DNA of 64,000 nt from Actinomadura luzonensis (GCF_022664455.2 NZ_JAKRKC020000001.1:992001-1056000), one strand, 5' to 3'; counted from the first letter of the stretch, positions 1 through 10,147 are shown. Numbers and translations: made by a program. The notes: generated by a model not told the origin, from the letters alone.

Positions 1-454
1 TCGAGGAGCCGTCGGGGCCGGTCGCCCTGGCGTTGCCGGCGACGATGCGAAGGCCGAGCGGCAGCGGCTGGGTCCGGGCGATGACGTCGTCCCGCACGCC
101 CTCGCCGAGGTAGTAGAAGGTGACGATGGCGGGCTCGACGGCGACTCCGTCGCGGTAGAGCGTCGGCACCCAGTACGACGACCGGTCCACCGACGGGTTG
201 CAGTTCGTCGCGCCGTTCTGCAGGTCGGCGAGCGTGGTGGAGGCGTTGGTGACCCGGCTGCCGAAGAAGCTGTGCATGTGCGAGGCGCCGGGCAGGCCGG
301 GGTAGACGATCGGGTCGTCCGGCAGCCGGTGGCTGAACGGGCAGTCGGCGAGGAACTCCGCCACCCGGATGACCCGCGCGTCCGCCGGACGCGGGGCGAA
401 GGCGAGCGTGCCGAGCAGCACGCACAGCAGGGCGAGCGGTCGTGAGGCGCGCAT
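1..454 (-). CDS. DUF1996 domain secreted protein (C-terminal part outside window)
   Basis: Reading down from an ATG at 454-452 gives 151 codons that run off the left edge, so the stop is not in the window. The N terminus is a signal peptide: basic MRASR, a hydrophobic core, then an ADA-type cleavage site near residue 26. The mature part has the run GLPGASHMHSFFGS followed by an NPSVDRSSYWVPTLY segment, typical of DUF1996 proteins (secreted, function unsettled, common in actinomycetes and fungi). A GGGAG ribosome site lies just upstream. It is divergent from the lipoprotein gene at 628, and the shared region carries three inverted repeats. Family assignment is from recall of the motif pattern; function is unknown. 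Confidence 0.8.
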   Translation of the reverse strand, partial: MRASRPLALLCVLLGTLAFAPRPADARVIRVAEFLADCPFSHRLPDDPIVYPGLPGASHMHSFFGSRVTNASTTLADLQNGATNCNPSVDRSSYWVPTLYRDGVAVEPAIVTFYYLGEGVRDDVIARTQPLPLGLRIVAGNARATGPDGSS

Positions 455-504
455 GGAACTCCCTTGCCGGTCACTGATGGACGGTACGGCCTGTGCCGGG
501 GAGC

Positions 505-581
505 GCTCCCTGACAGGGAGCCTGCGCGCCTTCTTGACCGTTGTCAAGAGCCATCAGCAAGGCGAGAGAACGCTCTCTCGC
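505..581. promoter_or_regulatory. Three successive perfect inverted repeats in a divergent promoter region
   Basis: Three palindromes lie in the 173-base gap between the DUF1996 gene and the lipoprotein gene: GCTCCCT-GAC-AGGGAGC (505-521), TCTTGAC-CGTT-GTCAAGA (532-549) and GCGAGAGA-ACGC-TCTCTCGC (562-581). Centres are about 27-31 bases apart, close to three helical turns. They could be operator sites controlling one or both divergent genes, or hairpins in a 5' leader. No regulator gene is directly attached. The repeats are seen; the role is inferred. Confidence 0.5.
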
Positions 582-627
582 CCGGATCGTGGAGACGCCG
601 GGGCCGGCGGCCTCCTAGACTCGGAGC

Positions 628-1167
628 GTGATCGGCGCTCTGGCACGCGCGACGGCGGCGGCCCTCCTGATGGCCCCGGCCCTCGCCGCCTGCTCCGCTC
701 CCTCCGGGGACCCGCTGCTGAAGGACCCGGCCCGGTGGCCGCTCGCCCGGCTCAAGGGCGTGACCGGCGTCCCGCGCCTGCCCGACGAGGCGGAGCGCGC
801 GCTGGCGCAGATCAAGGTCGGCCCCTACGACCTGACCGCCTGGATCCACCCCTCCGGCCTGTGCGGGCTGTCCGGCCCCGGCTGGAGCATGCACGAGGAC
901 CTGACCCGCACCGAGGGCGACCCGGCCCGCCCCGACGGCTTCTCCGGGCCGACGGAGCGGGCGTCCGGCGTCTCCAGCGAGAGCAAGGTCACCCTGTTCT
1001 GCACCCCGACCAGGATGCTGATCAGGGTCGAGGGCGAGACGCGGAAACCGTCCGTCTCGGGTGACGCGGTCGCCCAGGTCGTCGGCGGCGGGCTCAACGC
1101 GGTCGTCGGCACCGAGGAGGCCCGGCGCGAGTCCCTGCCCGGCGCGACCGTGACGCGAGGCGGCTGA
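628..1167 (+). CDS. Hypothetical lipoprotein
   Basis: A 179-residue protein beginning at GTG. A short hydrophobic signal ends in a lipobox (LAAC, cysteine near residue 22), so it should be lipidated and held on the outer face of the membrane. The mature part has no motif I recognise; it contains two further cysteines (in LCGL and FCTP) that could form a disulfide. It is followed after 3 bases by the convergent TetR gene. No function can be assigned; it could be an accessory to the divergent DUF1996 protein, but that is only position. Confidence 0.7.
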   Translation: MIGALARATAAALLMAPALAACSAPSGDPLLKDPARWPLARLKGVTGVPRLPDEAERALAQIKVGPYDLTAWIHPSGLCGLSGPGWSMHEDLTRTEGDPARPDGFSGPTERASGVSSESKVTLFCTPTRMLIRVEGETRKPSVSGDAVAQVVGGGLNAVVGTEEARRESLPGATVTRGG

Positions 1168-1170
1168 CGC

Positions 1171-1791
1171 TCACGTACGGTGCGCCCGCACGATCAGGTC
1201 GGCGCTCTCGCGGGCGATCCCGCGGCGTTCGGCGTCGGACAGCGGCCGCGTGCCGTGCAGCGAGCGCACCCGCCCCTCCGTGGCCATCAGCAGCACGAAC
1301 TGGCGGGCCGCCAGCAGCGGATCGGGCACCCGCAGCGTCCCCGCGCGGTCGGCCGCCGTCAGATGGTCGGCGACCTCGGCCAGGAGCGCGTCTGAGCTGG
1401 TCTCCCGCCACGACTCCTGGAGCTCCGGATGATGGGTGAGCTCGGCGACCGTGAGCCGGTGCAGGGCCGCGACGGCCGGGGACAGCACGACGCGCAGCAG
1501 GCGCTCCCCCACCGCCTGGAGGTCGGCGCGGGGGTCGCCCGTCCGGCCCGGCGGTGACGCGTCGGCCGGCGTGGCGCTCGCGGCCGTCCGCGCCTCGCCG
1601 ACGACCGCGAGGAACAGCCGCTCCTTGTTGCCGAAATGGCTGTAGACGGTCTGCTTGCCCACCCCGGCGCGGGCGGCGATCGCGTCCATGCTGACCCGGG
1701 CGTAGCCCTCGTCGAGGAACAGCTCCAGCGCCGCCCGCACGATGGCCGCGCGCTTGGCGGGCGACCGGCGGCTCCCCGCTTCTCGCTCCAT
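1171..1791 (-). CDS. TetR/AcrR family transcriptional regulator
   Basis: A 206-residue one-domain repressor. Residues about 13-60 form the TetR helix-turn-helix (IVRAALELFLDEGYARVSMDAIAARAG, then a KQTVYSHFGNKERLF recognition segment). The rest is a helical ligand-binding/dimer domain of a TetR_C_33/AefR-like type. It is divergent from the M19 dipeptidase gene at 1888, with two palindromes in the gap, so it most likely represses itself and that gene. The ligand is unknown. The ATG start is preceded only by a weak ribosome site. Confidence 0.88.
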   Translation of the reverse strand: MEREAGSRRSPAKRAAIVRAALELFLDEGYARVSMDAIAARAGVGKQTVYSHFGNKERLFLAVVGEARTAASATPADASPPGRTGDPRADLQAVGERLLRVVLSPAVAALHRLTVAELTHHPELQESWRETSSDALLAEVADHLTAADRAGTLRVPDPLLAARQFVLLMATEGRVRSLHGTRPLSDAERRGIARESADLIVRAHRT

Positions 1792-1811
1792 GCCCGGAGC
1801 CTACCAGTTGC

Positions 1812-1870
1812 CTAGACGGAACCGTTCGGTCTAGAGTCCGTCCTCGAACCGAGACTAGACCGACTAGTCT
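1812..1870. promoter_or_regulatory. Probable TetR operators (two palindromes with CTAG cores)
   Basis: Two dyads lie between the TetR and dipeptidase genes. One spans 1812-1834 with CTAGAC and GTCTAG ends and a near-symmetric centre. The other spans 1852-1870 as AGACTAG-N5-CTAGTCT, with perfect 7-base arms. They share the half-site GACTAG/CTAGTC or its variant, as expected for two sites of one TetR dimer. The second lies 5-35 bases upstream of the dipeptidase ribosome site (AAGGAG at 1875-1880) and would block its transcription. Confidence 0.6.
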
Positions 1871-1887
1871 TGTTAAGGAGTGCGCAC

Positions 1888-2919
1888 ATGACCGACCAGC
1901 CATGGGTCTTCGCCGGGCACAGCGACTTCGTCGCCGGGCTCGCCGGCTACGACATGAAGGCGCCGCTGACCGGCGCTCCCCCCTCCCGGCCGCCCGCGCC
2001 CGGCCTGGCCGCCGCCCACGGCCTCGGCGGCGGCCTGTTCGAAGTGATGGTGCCGCCCGTCGAACGCCCCGAGCTGATCAGGGACGACGCCGGCCTCCGG
2101 ATCGCCTACCCGCCCCGGCTCGACCGCCATCACGCCCTCGACCGGACCATCACCGGCATCGCCGCCCTGCTGCGCCTCACCCGCGAGGCGCCGGACCGGG
2201 TCCGGCTCGTCCGCACCGTCGACGACCTGGACCGCGCCCGGCGGGACGGCGTCTTCGCGGCCGTGCTGCACCTGGCCGACGCCGACGCTCTCGACCCCGA
2301 CCTGGAGACCCTCCACCTCCTCCACGCGGCCGGGGTGCGCTCGCTGGCGATCACCTGGAGCAGGCAGAACGACTTCGGGTACGGGGTCCCCTACCACTCC
2401 CCCGGCACCCCCGACGTCGGTCCCGGGCTGACCGAGGCCGGCGTCCGGCTCGTCCGGGCCTGCAACGACCTCGGCATCCTGGTCGACCTCGCCCACCTCA
2501 ACCTGGCGGGCTTCCTGGACGTCGCCGACTGCTCCCGGGCCCCGCTGGTGGTCACCCACGGCGCCGCGCACGCCCTGTCGCCCACCAGCCGGGCGCTCAC
2601 CGACGACCAGATCGCCGCCGTCGCCGCCGGCGGCGGCGTGATCGGCGTCAGCCTCGAAGGCGTGGCCCCCTCACCGGCCGGGATCGTCGCCGACGTGCTG
2701 GACCAGATCCGCTACCTCGTCGACCTGGCCGGGCCGGAGCACGTGGCGCTGGGCTCCGACCTGTACCGGGCCCCCGACGCCGGCCACCCCGGCGGGGCCG
2801 TGCTCCTGCCGGGGTTGCTGGACGCCCTGCGCGAGGCCGGCTACGGCCACGACGTGGTGACCGGCCTCGCGCACGGCAACTGGCTGCGCGTGCTGCGCGC
2901 CACCTGGCGCCCGGCGTGA
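1888..2919 (+). CDS. Membrane dipeptidase, peptidase family M19
   Basis: A 343-residue zinc-dependent renal-dipeptidase homologue that would cleave dipeptides or related amide substrates. The first metal motif HxD is in FAGHSDFV near residue 8. The VDLAHLN segment, the VVTHGAAHALSPTSRALTDDQ stretch (metal His, then the conserved R-LTDDQ) and the GSDL segment near the C terminus follow the family order. No signal peptide is visible, so it is probably cytoplasmic. The ATG at 1888 is chosen over an upstream in-frame TTG because AAGGAG lies 8 bases before it. It is paired with the divergent TetR gene. Confidence 0.85.
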   Translation: MTDQPWVFAGHSDFVAGLAGYDMKAPLTGAPPSRPPAPGLAAAHGLGGGLFEVMVPPVERPELIRDDAGLRIAYPPRLDRHHALDRTITGIAALLRLTREAPDRVRLVRTVDDLDRARRDGVFAAVLHLADADALDPDLETLHLLHAAGVRSLAITWSRQNDFGYGVPYHSPGTPDVGPGLTEAGVRLVRACNDLGILVDLAHLNLAGFLDVADCSRAPLVVTHGAAHALSPTSRALTDDQIAAVAAGGGVIGVSLEGVAPSPAGIVADVLDQIRYLVDLAGPEHVALGSDLYRAPDAGHPGGAVLLPGLLDALREAGYGHDVVTGLAHGNWLRVLRATWRPA

Positions 2920-2942
2920 GGACGCCGCGCGGGTGAGCCCGC

Positions 2943-4130
2943 TCAGCCCTTGACGCAGATGAGCTGGCGCAGGTGGGCGACGACCTGGACCAGGTCGGTC
3001 TGGGCGGCCATCACCGACTCCAGGTCCTTGTAGGCCCCCGGGATCTCGTCGAGCACCCCGGCGTCCTTGCGGCACTCCACCCCGGACGTCTGCTCCTCCA
3101 GGTCCTTCAGGGTGAAGGTCTTCTTGGCCTTGTTCCTGCTCATCCTCCGGCCGGCGCCGTGCGAGGCCGAGTTGTACGCCTTCCCGTTCCCGAGCCCCTT
3201 GACGATGTACGTCCCGGTGGCCATGGAGCCGGGGATGATGCCCAGCTCGCCGGAGCCGGCCCGGATCGCGCCCTTGCGGGTGACCAGCACGTCGACGCCG
3301 TCGTAGCGCTCCTCGGCCACGTAGTTGTGGTGGCAGGAGACGGGCTCGTCGAAGGCGATGCCGGGCAGGTGGCGGCGCAGGACGTCGCAGACCAGGCCGA
3401 TCATGAGGGCGCGGTTGCGGCGCGCGTAGTCCTGGGCCCAGAACAGATCGCGGCGGTAGGCGTCCATCTCGGGCGTGCCGCCGAGGAAGACGGCGAGGTC
3501 GCGGTCGACCAGGCCCTGGTTGTGCGACAGGCCGCGGGCGACGCCGATGTGGTGCTCGGCCAGCTCCTTGCCGATGTTGCGCGAGCCGGAGTGGAGGACC
3601 ACCCAGACCGTGCCCTCGTCGTCGGCGCACACCTCCAGGAAGTGGTTGCCGCCGCCGAGCGTGCCCATCTGCGCCTCGGCCCGCTCGCGGCGCGCCTTGA
3701 CGGCCGGGGCGAGGTCGTCGAAGCCCTTCCAGAACTCGGCCCAGCCACCCGCCCGCAGCCCCGTCACCTTGTCCGGGTCGACCGGCCGCTTGTGGTGCTG
3801 GAACCCGACGGGCACCGCCTGCTCCAGCTTCCCGCGCAGGTAGGCGAGGTTGTCGGGGAGCTGCGAGGCCCGGTAGGAGGTCTTGACCGCGGTCATGCCG
3901 CAGCCGATGTCGACGCCGACGGCGGCCGGCGAGACGGCCTCCCGCATCGCGACGACCGACCCGACCGTCGCGCCCTTGCCGTGGTGGACGTCGGGCATGA
4001 CGGCGACGCCGTGCACCCAGGGAAGGTCGGCGACGTTGCGGAGCTGCCGCATCGCCTGCGGGTCGACGGTCTCCGGCTCGGCCCACATCCTGATGGGCCG
4101 CCTGGTGCCGGTCACCTCGTGGTACGTCAT
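2943..4130 (-). CDS. rtcB: RtcB family RNA ligase (3'-phosphate/5'-OH RNA splicing ligase)
   Basis: RtcB joins 2',3'-cyclic phosphate or 3'-phosphate RNA ends to 5'-OH ends, using GTP and Mn2+. At 395 residues it fits the bacterial short form. Visible motifs: GVDIGCGM (metal Cys/Asp), GGGNHF, LHSGSRNIG, CHHNYV, RKGAIRAGSGELGIIPGSM and ASHGAGRRMSR, whose His is the guanylylation site. The ATG at 4130 is chosen, with GGAGG upstream; an in-frame extension to 4178 has no family similarity. No archease gene is adjacent, and the neighbours (dipeptidase, protease inhibitor) give no functional hint. It probably acts in RNA repair after damage or ribotoxin attack, by analogy with the family. Confidence 0.92.
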   Translation of the reverse strand: MTYHEVTGTRRPIRMWAEPETVDPQAMRQLRNVADLPWVHGVAVMPDVHHGKGATVGSVVAMREAVSPAAVGVDIGCGMTAVKTSYRASQLPDNLAYLRGKLEQAVPVGFQHHKRPVDPDKVTGLRAGGWAEFWKGFDDLAPAVKARRERAEAQMGTLGGGNHFLEVCADDEGTVWVVLHSGSRNIGKELAEHHIGVARGLSHNQGLVDRDLAVFLGGTPEMDAYRRDLFWAQDYARRNRALMIGLVCDVLRRHLPGIAFDEPVSCHHNYVAEERYDGVDVLVTRKGAIRAGSGELGIIPGSMATGTYIVKGLGNGKAYNSASHGAGRRMSRNKAKKTFTLKDLEEQTSGVECRKDAGVLDEIPGAYKDLESVMAAQTDLVQVVAHLRQLICVKG

Positions 4131-4230
4131 GTCGCGTGTCGCCTCCTCTCCGCACGTCCGACGGGGAACGCGATCCATCAGGCCAGAGATCCCCTACCCC
4201 CCGCAACCGATTTAGCCCCGCCCGCCGGGC

Positions 4231-4258
4231 CTCAACACCGGCTCAACAGGCGCTCAAC
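4231..4258. promoter_or_regulatory. Three CTCAAC direct repeats at 11-base spacing
   Basis: CTCAAC occurs at 4231, 4242 and 4253, exactly 11 bases apart, in the region between rtcB and the inhibitor-like gene and about 50 bases before the latter's ATG. Eleven-base direct repeats with a TCA core are the layout of OmpR-family response-regulator boxes, such as streptomycete PHO boxes. Which regulator would bind is unknown. Confidence 0.4.
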
Positions 4259-4305
4259 GCCGGCCCGCCTACCGTCCCCTCGTAACCACTCCGGAAGGGG
4301 ACGAG

Positions 4306-4809
4306 ATGAACAACCGGCACCTGACCCGGGCGCTCAGGACGGCGGCCGTCGCCGCCGGCGCGGCCGTCGTCATCGGCGGCGCGCCGCCCGCCCAGGCGGA
4401 GACCAGCGGCAGCGCCGCGGTGGACGCCTACATGGCGGCCTTCCCCGGCGGGACGAAGGTGAGCGACAACGAGATCGTCTGGAACGGCGGCGAGGTGCGC
4501 GTGGTGCTGGCCGCCACCGCGGCGTCCTGCAAGGCGGGCTACTACTGCGTGTGGGAGCACCAGTACTGGCGCGGCCGCATGGGGGCCTGGCGCGCCTCGA
4601 AGGCCAACTGCAAGAAGTTCGAGTTCACCTCGTTCTGGCGGGACCGGGTCTCGTCGTACTGGGCACGCGGGGGCTGCCCGGTCGACAACTACTTCCTCAA
4701 GGACAAGAAGAAGTTCCAGCCCGACCCGTTCGAGCCGTTCGTCGGCAAGAAGGCGTACGTGCGCTTCAACGACCGCTACGACTACGCGGCCCGGGGCTAC
4801 ACCGACTGA
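4306..4809 (+). CDS. Secreted peptidase inhibitor family I36-like protein
   Basis: A 167-residue exported protein. Residues 1-31 are a signal peptide ending at AQA. The mature domain carries four cysteines in the pattern C-x5-YCVWEHQYWRG...NCKKF...RGGC with aromatic-rich spacing, like the beta/gamma-crystallin fold of Streptomyces metalloproteinase inhibitor (I36). Family members inhibit secreted proteases or serve as small extracellular matrix-like proteins; which applies here cannot be told. GGAAGGGGACGAG precedes the ATG. It is likely expressed alone, behind the 11-base repeats upstream. Confidence 0.7.
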   Translation: MNNRHLTRALRTAAVAAGAAVVIGGAPPAQAETSGSAAVDAYMAAFPGGTKVSDNEIVWNGGEVRVVLAATAASCKAGYYCVWEHQYWRGRMGAWRASKANCKKFEFTSFWRDRVSSYWARGGCPVDNYFLKDKKKFQPDPFEPFVGKKAYVRFNDRYDYAARGYTD

Positions 4810-4831
4810 CGGCCCCGGGCCGGGCGCCGGG

Positions 4832-5899
4832 TCAGCGCCGGGGGCCGGTGTCGGTCCAGCCGGCTTCCAGCACCGCGCTCGACGAGGACACCGTGCCCGG
4901 CTCCAGGCCCGCCTGGAGCCCGCCGGGCTCGACCACGACGATCTCGTTCGCGAGGGCCCGGCCGGTCGCCTCGTCGAAGATGAGCCGGTTCGCCAGCGTG
5001 GCGCCGCCCTGGGCGTGCTCCTCGATCGACACGGCGGTGCCCGCGCGGCCCTCGGCGTCGGTGACGTCCTCGGCGACCTCGACGGTGTCGAGCCCGGCCA
5101 GCATCCGGAACGCGGCGCCGCGCACCTCCGGCGTCACCGGCATGTCGGTGATCAGGCCCGCGCTGACCTTGAACAGCCACACGTCGGAGCCCATGGGGAC
5201 GCTCGCCGACTCGGTGTCGTGGCCCTCGTACGAGCGCAGCAGCCACTCGCGCAGCGCCTCCGGCTCGTCCGGCAGGCCGCGCAGGTCCTTCATGGTGACG
5301 TTGCGGCCGAGCCAGAAGACCTTGTCGCCGTCCACCAGAGGGCTGTGGTCGGTGCGCACCTCGCCCGGCGCCATCGGCAGCCGCATCCGGGCCTTCTTGC
5401 CCGGCACCTCGACCCCGACCCGCTCGGGCGAGCCCGCCGCGGCCCAGGCCCGGCGGTCCTCCTCGCCGGCGGGGCGCGCGCCGAGCGTCTGGCCGCGGCT
5501 CCACTGCTCGCCGCCGGGGGCGCGGGGCGTCCACATCTCGTCGCGGGAGCGCGTCTCGACCCGGTAGCCGCCGTCGGCCACGGTGAACAGGGCGCGGCTG
5601 ACGGTCGTGGTGTGCCACCAGTCGCCGGTGGTCTCGCTCTGCCGGCCGGCGTTCGCGGCGGCGGCCAGCAGCACGTCCCGCGCGGACAGCCGCACCTTCT
5701 GGGAGGCGGTGACAGCGGGCCCGGTGACAGCGGGCCCGGTGACGGCGGACGCGGGCGGCGACGGGGGCGTGCCGCCGCCCGGCAGGACGACCGCCGCCGC
5801 GGTGATCGCCGCCGCCGCGGCCCCGGCCAGGCCGAGCCCCACGCGGGCCGCGCCTGACCCCGCGCCGCGCCCGCGAGCCGCCGCGCCCGGCGGTCTCAC
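4832..5899 (-). CDS. CU044_5270-like membrane protein, sigma-factor partner (5' end in another frame)
   Basis: The open frame from a GTG at 5899 encodes 355 residues. A transmembrane segment (about 21-42, Ala/Val-rich) follows a basic N terminus, then comes an extracytoplasmic domain with the ARDVLLAAA...DWWHTTTV start seen in CU044_5270-type proteins. Such genes usually follow an ECF sigma factor and may act as an anti-sigma-like or sensor partner. The proper N terminus (MNPIDELRAARP...) lies just upstream in a frame one base off, at 6008-5900. So the gene is probably 4832..6008 with a one-base frameshift near 5900, either a sequence error or a real mutation. A duplicated 15-base unit encodes GPAVTGPAVT near residues 51-60. 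Confidence 0.65.
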   Translation of the reverse strand: MRPPGAAARGRGAGSGAARVGLGLAGAAAAAITAAAVVLPGGGTPPSPPASAVTGPAVTGPAVTASQKVRLSARDVLLAAAANAGRQSETTGDWWHTTTVSRALFTVADGGYRVETRSRDEMWTPRAPGGEQWSRGQTLGARPAGEEDRRAWAAAGSPERVGVEVPGKKARMRLPMAPGEVRTDHSPLVDGDKVFWLGRNVTMKDLRGLPDEPEALREWLLRSYEGHDTESASVPMGSDVWLFKVSAGLITDMPVTPEVRGAAFRMLAGLDTVEVAEDVTDAEGRAGTAVSIEEHAQGGATLANRLIFDEATGRALANEIVVVEPGGLQAGLEPGTVSSSSAVLEAGWTDTGPRR

Positions 5900-6008
5900 G
5901 CGGCCGGGACATGGCGTGGGCCAGCTCGGCGGCCCTGGTGGCCGGGTCCACCGGCCGGTCGCCGAGGTGGGCGGGCCGGGCGGCCCTGAGCTCGTCGATG
6001 GGGTTCAT
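5900..6008 (-). pseudogene. 5' fragment of the CU044_5270-like gene, frame-shifted from the main body
   Basis: ATG at 6008 overlaps the stop codon of the upstream sigma factor gene (ATGA), a typical translational coupling. The frame reads MNPIDELRAARPAHLGDR and continues with PATRAAELAHAMSRP, the cytoplasmic head expected for this protein family. It then turns into a meaningless Arg/Gly-rich run, while the membrane segment appears one frame over. The fragment and the body fit together if one base is gained or lost around 5895-5915. Confidence 0.6.
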
Positions 6009-6529
6009 GACCACTCCTCGCTGAGGTTGCGGACGCGGGGCAGCGACGGCGCCGCGGGCTGATCCATGGCCTGCCTGAGCCGCCTGCGGGCGCGGTGCAG
6101 CCGGACCCGGAAGGCCGCCGACGAGCAGCCCACGACCCGCGCCGCCTCCTTGGGGGCGAGCCCCTGCCAGGCGACCAGCAGCAGCACCTCGCGGTCGTCG
6201 TCGGGCAGCGTGGCCAGCGCCCGCAGCACGCCCAGCCGCTCGGCGACCTGGTCCGCCACGTCGCCCTCGGTCCAGGAGCGCAGCTCGGCCGCCAGCGCCT
6301 CCCTGCGGGCCTCGGCCCTGACGTTGTCCCGCAGCACGTTCCTCGCCACGCCGAGCAGCCACGGCAGCGCGGGCTCCGGCACGTCGCCGAGGCGCCGCCA
6401 GGCGATCGCGAACGTCTCGCTCACCACCTCGTCGGCCACCTGCCGGCCGGCGCGGCTGACCGCGTAGGCCCAGACGCGTTGCCGGCATTCGTCGTACATG
6501 CTGGTGAACCGGTCAGCATCAGCCGCCAC
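6005..6529 (-). CDS. RNA polymerase ECF-type sigma-70 family sigma factor
   Basis: A 174-residue sigma factor with only regions 2 and 4. Region 2 covers about residues 9-70 (FTSMYDECRQRVWAYA...VSETFAIAWRRL) and region 4 about 98-150 (LATLPDDDREVLLLVAWQGL, then SSAAFRVRLHRARRRL as the helix-turn-helix). The GTG at 6529 with AAGGGG upstream is preferred; a longer frame to 6664 adds a non-conserved Pro/Gly-rich head. It is translationally coupled (ATGA) to the membrane protein downstream, which probably modulates it. A GTGTAACG motif about 65 bases upstream could be a self-recognised -35 element, but this is weak. Confidence 0.88.
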   Translation of the reverse strand: MAADADRFTSMYDECRQRVWAYAVSRAGRQVADEVVSETFAIAWRRLGDVPEPALPWLLGVARNVLRDNVRAEARREALAAELRSWTEGDVADQVAERLGVLRALATLPDDDREVLLLVAWQGLAPKEAARVVGCSSAAFRVRLHRARRRLRQAMDQPAAPSLPRVRNLSEEWS

Positions 6530-6636
6530 CGCCCAGCCCCTTCGCTTCCGGATGCGTTCTCTGACACCAGGAAGTGGTCCGGGCCCGGCCGTCGTTACAC
6601 CCCATCCCGGAAATCGCGCCCGACCGGGACCCCGGT

Positions 6637-6676
6637 ACGACGACGGCCGTGACCCTCCGGTCACGGCCGTCGTCGT
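6637..6676 (-). terminator. Rho-independent-type terminator of the first sdh operon
   Basis: A perfect 18-base-pair stem (6637-6654 with 6659-6676) closes a CTCC loop 6 bases past the sdhB stop. No strong U-tract follows, as is common in actinomycetes. It also separates the sdh operon from the sigma-factor promoter region. Confidence 0.85.
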
Positions 6677-6682
6677 GTGGTC

Positions 6683-7419
6683 CTACTTGGCGTTCGCCTT
6701 CAGGTAGTCGGCGTTCATGCGGGCGATCGTGTCCAGCGGGATGCCCTTGGGGCAGACCGCGGTGCACTCGCCGGTGTTGGTGCAGCCGCCGAAGCCCTCG
6801 GCGTCCATCTGGTCCACCATGGCCTTGGCGCGGGTCAGGCGTTCGGGCTGGCCCTGCGGCAGCAGGCTCAGGTGGGTGATCTTGGCGGCGGTGAACAGGG
6901 AGGCCGAGCCGTTCGGGCAGGCCGCGACGCAGGCGCCGCAGCCGATGCAGGTGGCGGCGTCGAACGCCGAGTCGGCGTCCTCCTTGCGCACCGGGACGCT
7001 GTGCGCGTCCGGGGCCGAGCCGGCGGGCACCGAGACGAAGCCGCCCGCCTGGATGATGCGGTCGAACGCGCTCCGGTCCACGACCAGGTCCTTCACGACC
7101 GGGAACGGGGCCGCCCGCCACGGCTCGATGGTGATCTCCGCGCCGTCCTCGAAGTGACGCATGTGCAGCTGGCACGTGGTGGTGGCGCGCTGCTCGCCGT
7201 GGGCGACGCCGTTGATCACCATGCCGCACATGCCGCAGATGCCCTCGCGGCAGTCGTGGTCGAAGGCGACCGGGTCGTCGCCCTCCAGGATCAGGCGCTC
7301 GTTGAGGACGTCGAGCATCTCCAGGAAGGACATGTCCGGGGAGATGTCCTCCACCCGGTAGGTGACCATCCGTCCCTTGTCCTCGGGACCGCTCTGCCGC
7401 CAGACCTTGAGGGTCAGGT

Positions 7420-7423
<4 letters not shown>
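6683..7423 (-). CDS. sdhB: Succinate dehydrogenase iron-sulfur subunit (B-type SDH)
   Basis: A 246-residue electron-transfer subunit that carries electrons from the flavoprotein to the membrane quinone site. The N-terminal ferredoxin domain has [23 protein letters not shown] [2Fe-2S] cysteines at about residues 56-64 and a later TTTC. The C-terminal domain has [12 protein letters not shown] and [15 protein letters not shown] for the [4Fe-4S] and [3Fe-4S] clusters. The GTG start overlaps the sdhA stop (GTGA), so the two are translationally coupled. It is the last gene of sdhCAB and is followed by the hairpin at 6637-6676. Confidence 0.95.
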
Positions 7424-9338
<1,915 letters not shown>

Positions 9339-9342
<4 letters not shown>

Positions 9343-10088
9343 TTCACAACTCCGAACGTGATCGCGAGGGGCGGGGCCAGGAAGCCGATCACCAGGACGG
9401 CCGAGACGAGCGCGGCGGTCCTCTTGAGCGCCGGGTAGCGCCTGCCGTTGGCCCAGCCGAGCGTCTGCACGGCGCTCCAGATGCCGTGGTGCAGGTGCAG
9501 GCCGACCAGGACGACCGCCACGACGTAGACGATCGTCACCCACCAGCGCGACGGGTCGAACCCGGCGATCATGCGGTCGGCCGGGGCGGAGTCGAAGCCC
9601 TTGGGGTTGACGACGCCGAAGGTCAGGTCGAGCAGGTGCCAGACCACGAAGAGCGCGATGGTCAGGCCGCCCCAGCGCATGATGTGCGTGGCGTAGCCGC
9701 CTGCCTGCGACTTCTTGGCGACGTACTTGACCGGGCGGGCCTTGCCGGCGCGGCGGGCCAGCGAGATCGCCGCCCACATGTGCGCGACGACCGAGACGAC
9801 CAGCACGATCTCCAGGATGGTCAGGGCGGTCCGGTACGGCAGCAGCGGCTCGAACAGGGTGCGCAGCGCGTGCGCGTACTCGTTGAAGGAGTCGCGGCCG
9901 AGGAAGATCTTGAGGTTCCCGATCATGTGCGCGATGAGGAACAGCACCATCACCGCGCCAGTGACGGCCATCACGACCTTCTTGCCGTTCGACGAGCCGA
10001 GGAACCCGCCGGCCGGCTTGCGCGTTGGGGTGCTCTTGCGAGCGGGAACTGGCGCGGTGGCGGAGCCGCGCTCAATCGTGGCAGTCAC
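9339..10088 (-). CDS. sdhC: Succinate dehydrogenase cytochrome b subunit
   Basis: A 249-residue membrane anchor with five predicted transmembrane helices (about 38-56, 87-108, 137-156, 176-197, 216-238). Histidines suited as heme ligands sit in [25 protein letters not shown] and GLHLHHGIW, matching the diheme single-subunit anchor of B-type SDH that usually reduces menaquinone. The N terminus is a Ser/Pro/Lys-rich cytoplasmic head. It is first in the operon. The gene is divergent from the LysR gene at 10222, and a LysR-type site lies between them. Confidence 0.93.
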
Positions 10089-10147
10089 GTCTTCGAACGG
10101 TAGGTACGCAGGTACGATCCGTCCAAGTCATCAAGGATCTGGTTTCG

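Noticed and set aside
2973..5567. Plus-strand open frame of over 800 codons across rtcB and beyond
   Set aside because: It runs antisense to rtcB and through two other genes in meaningless Val/Gly/Ala sequence, a normal effect of high-GC third positions.
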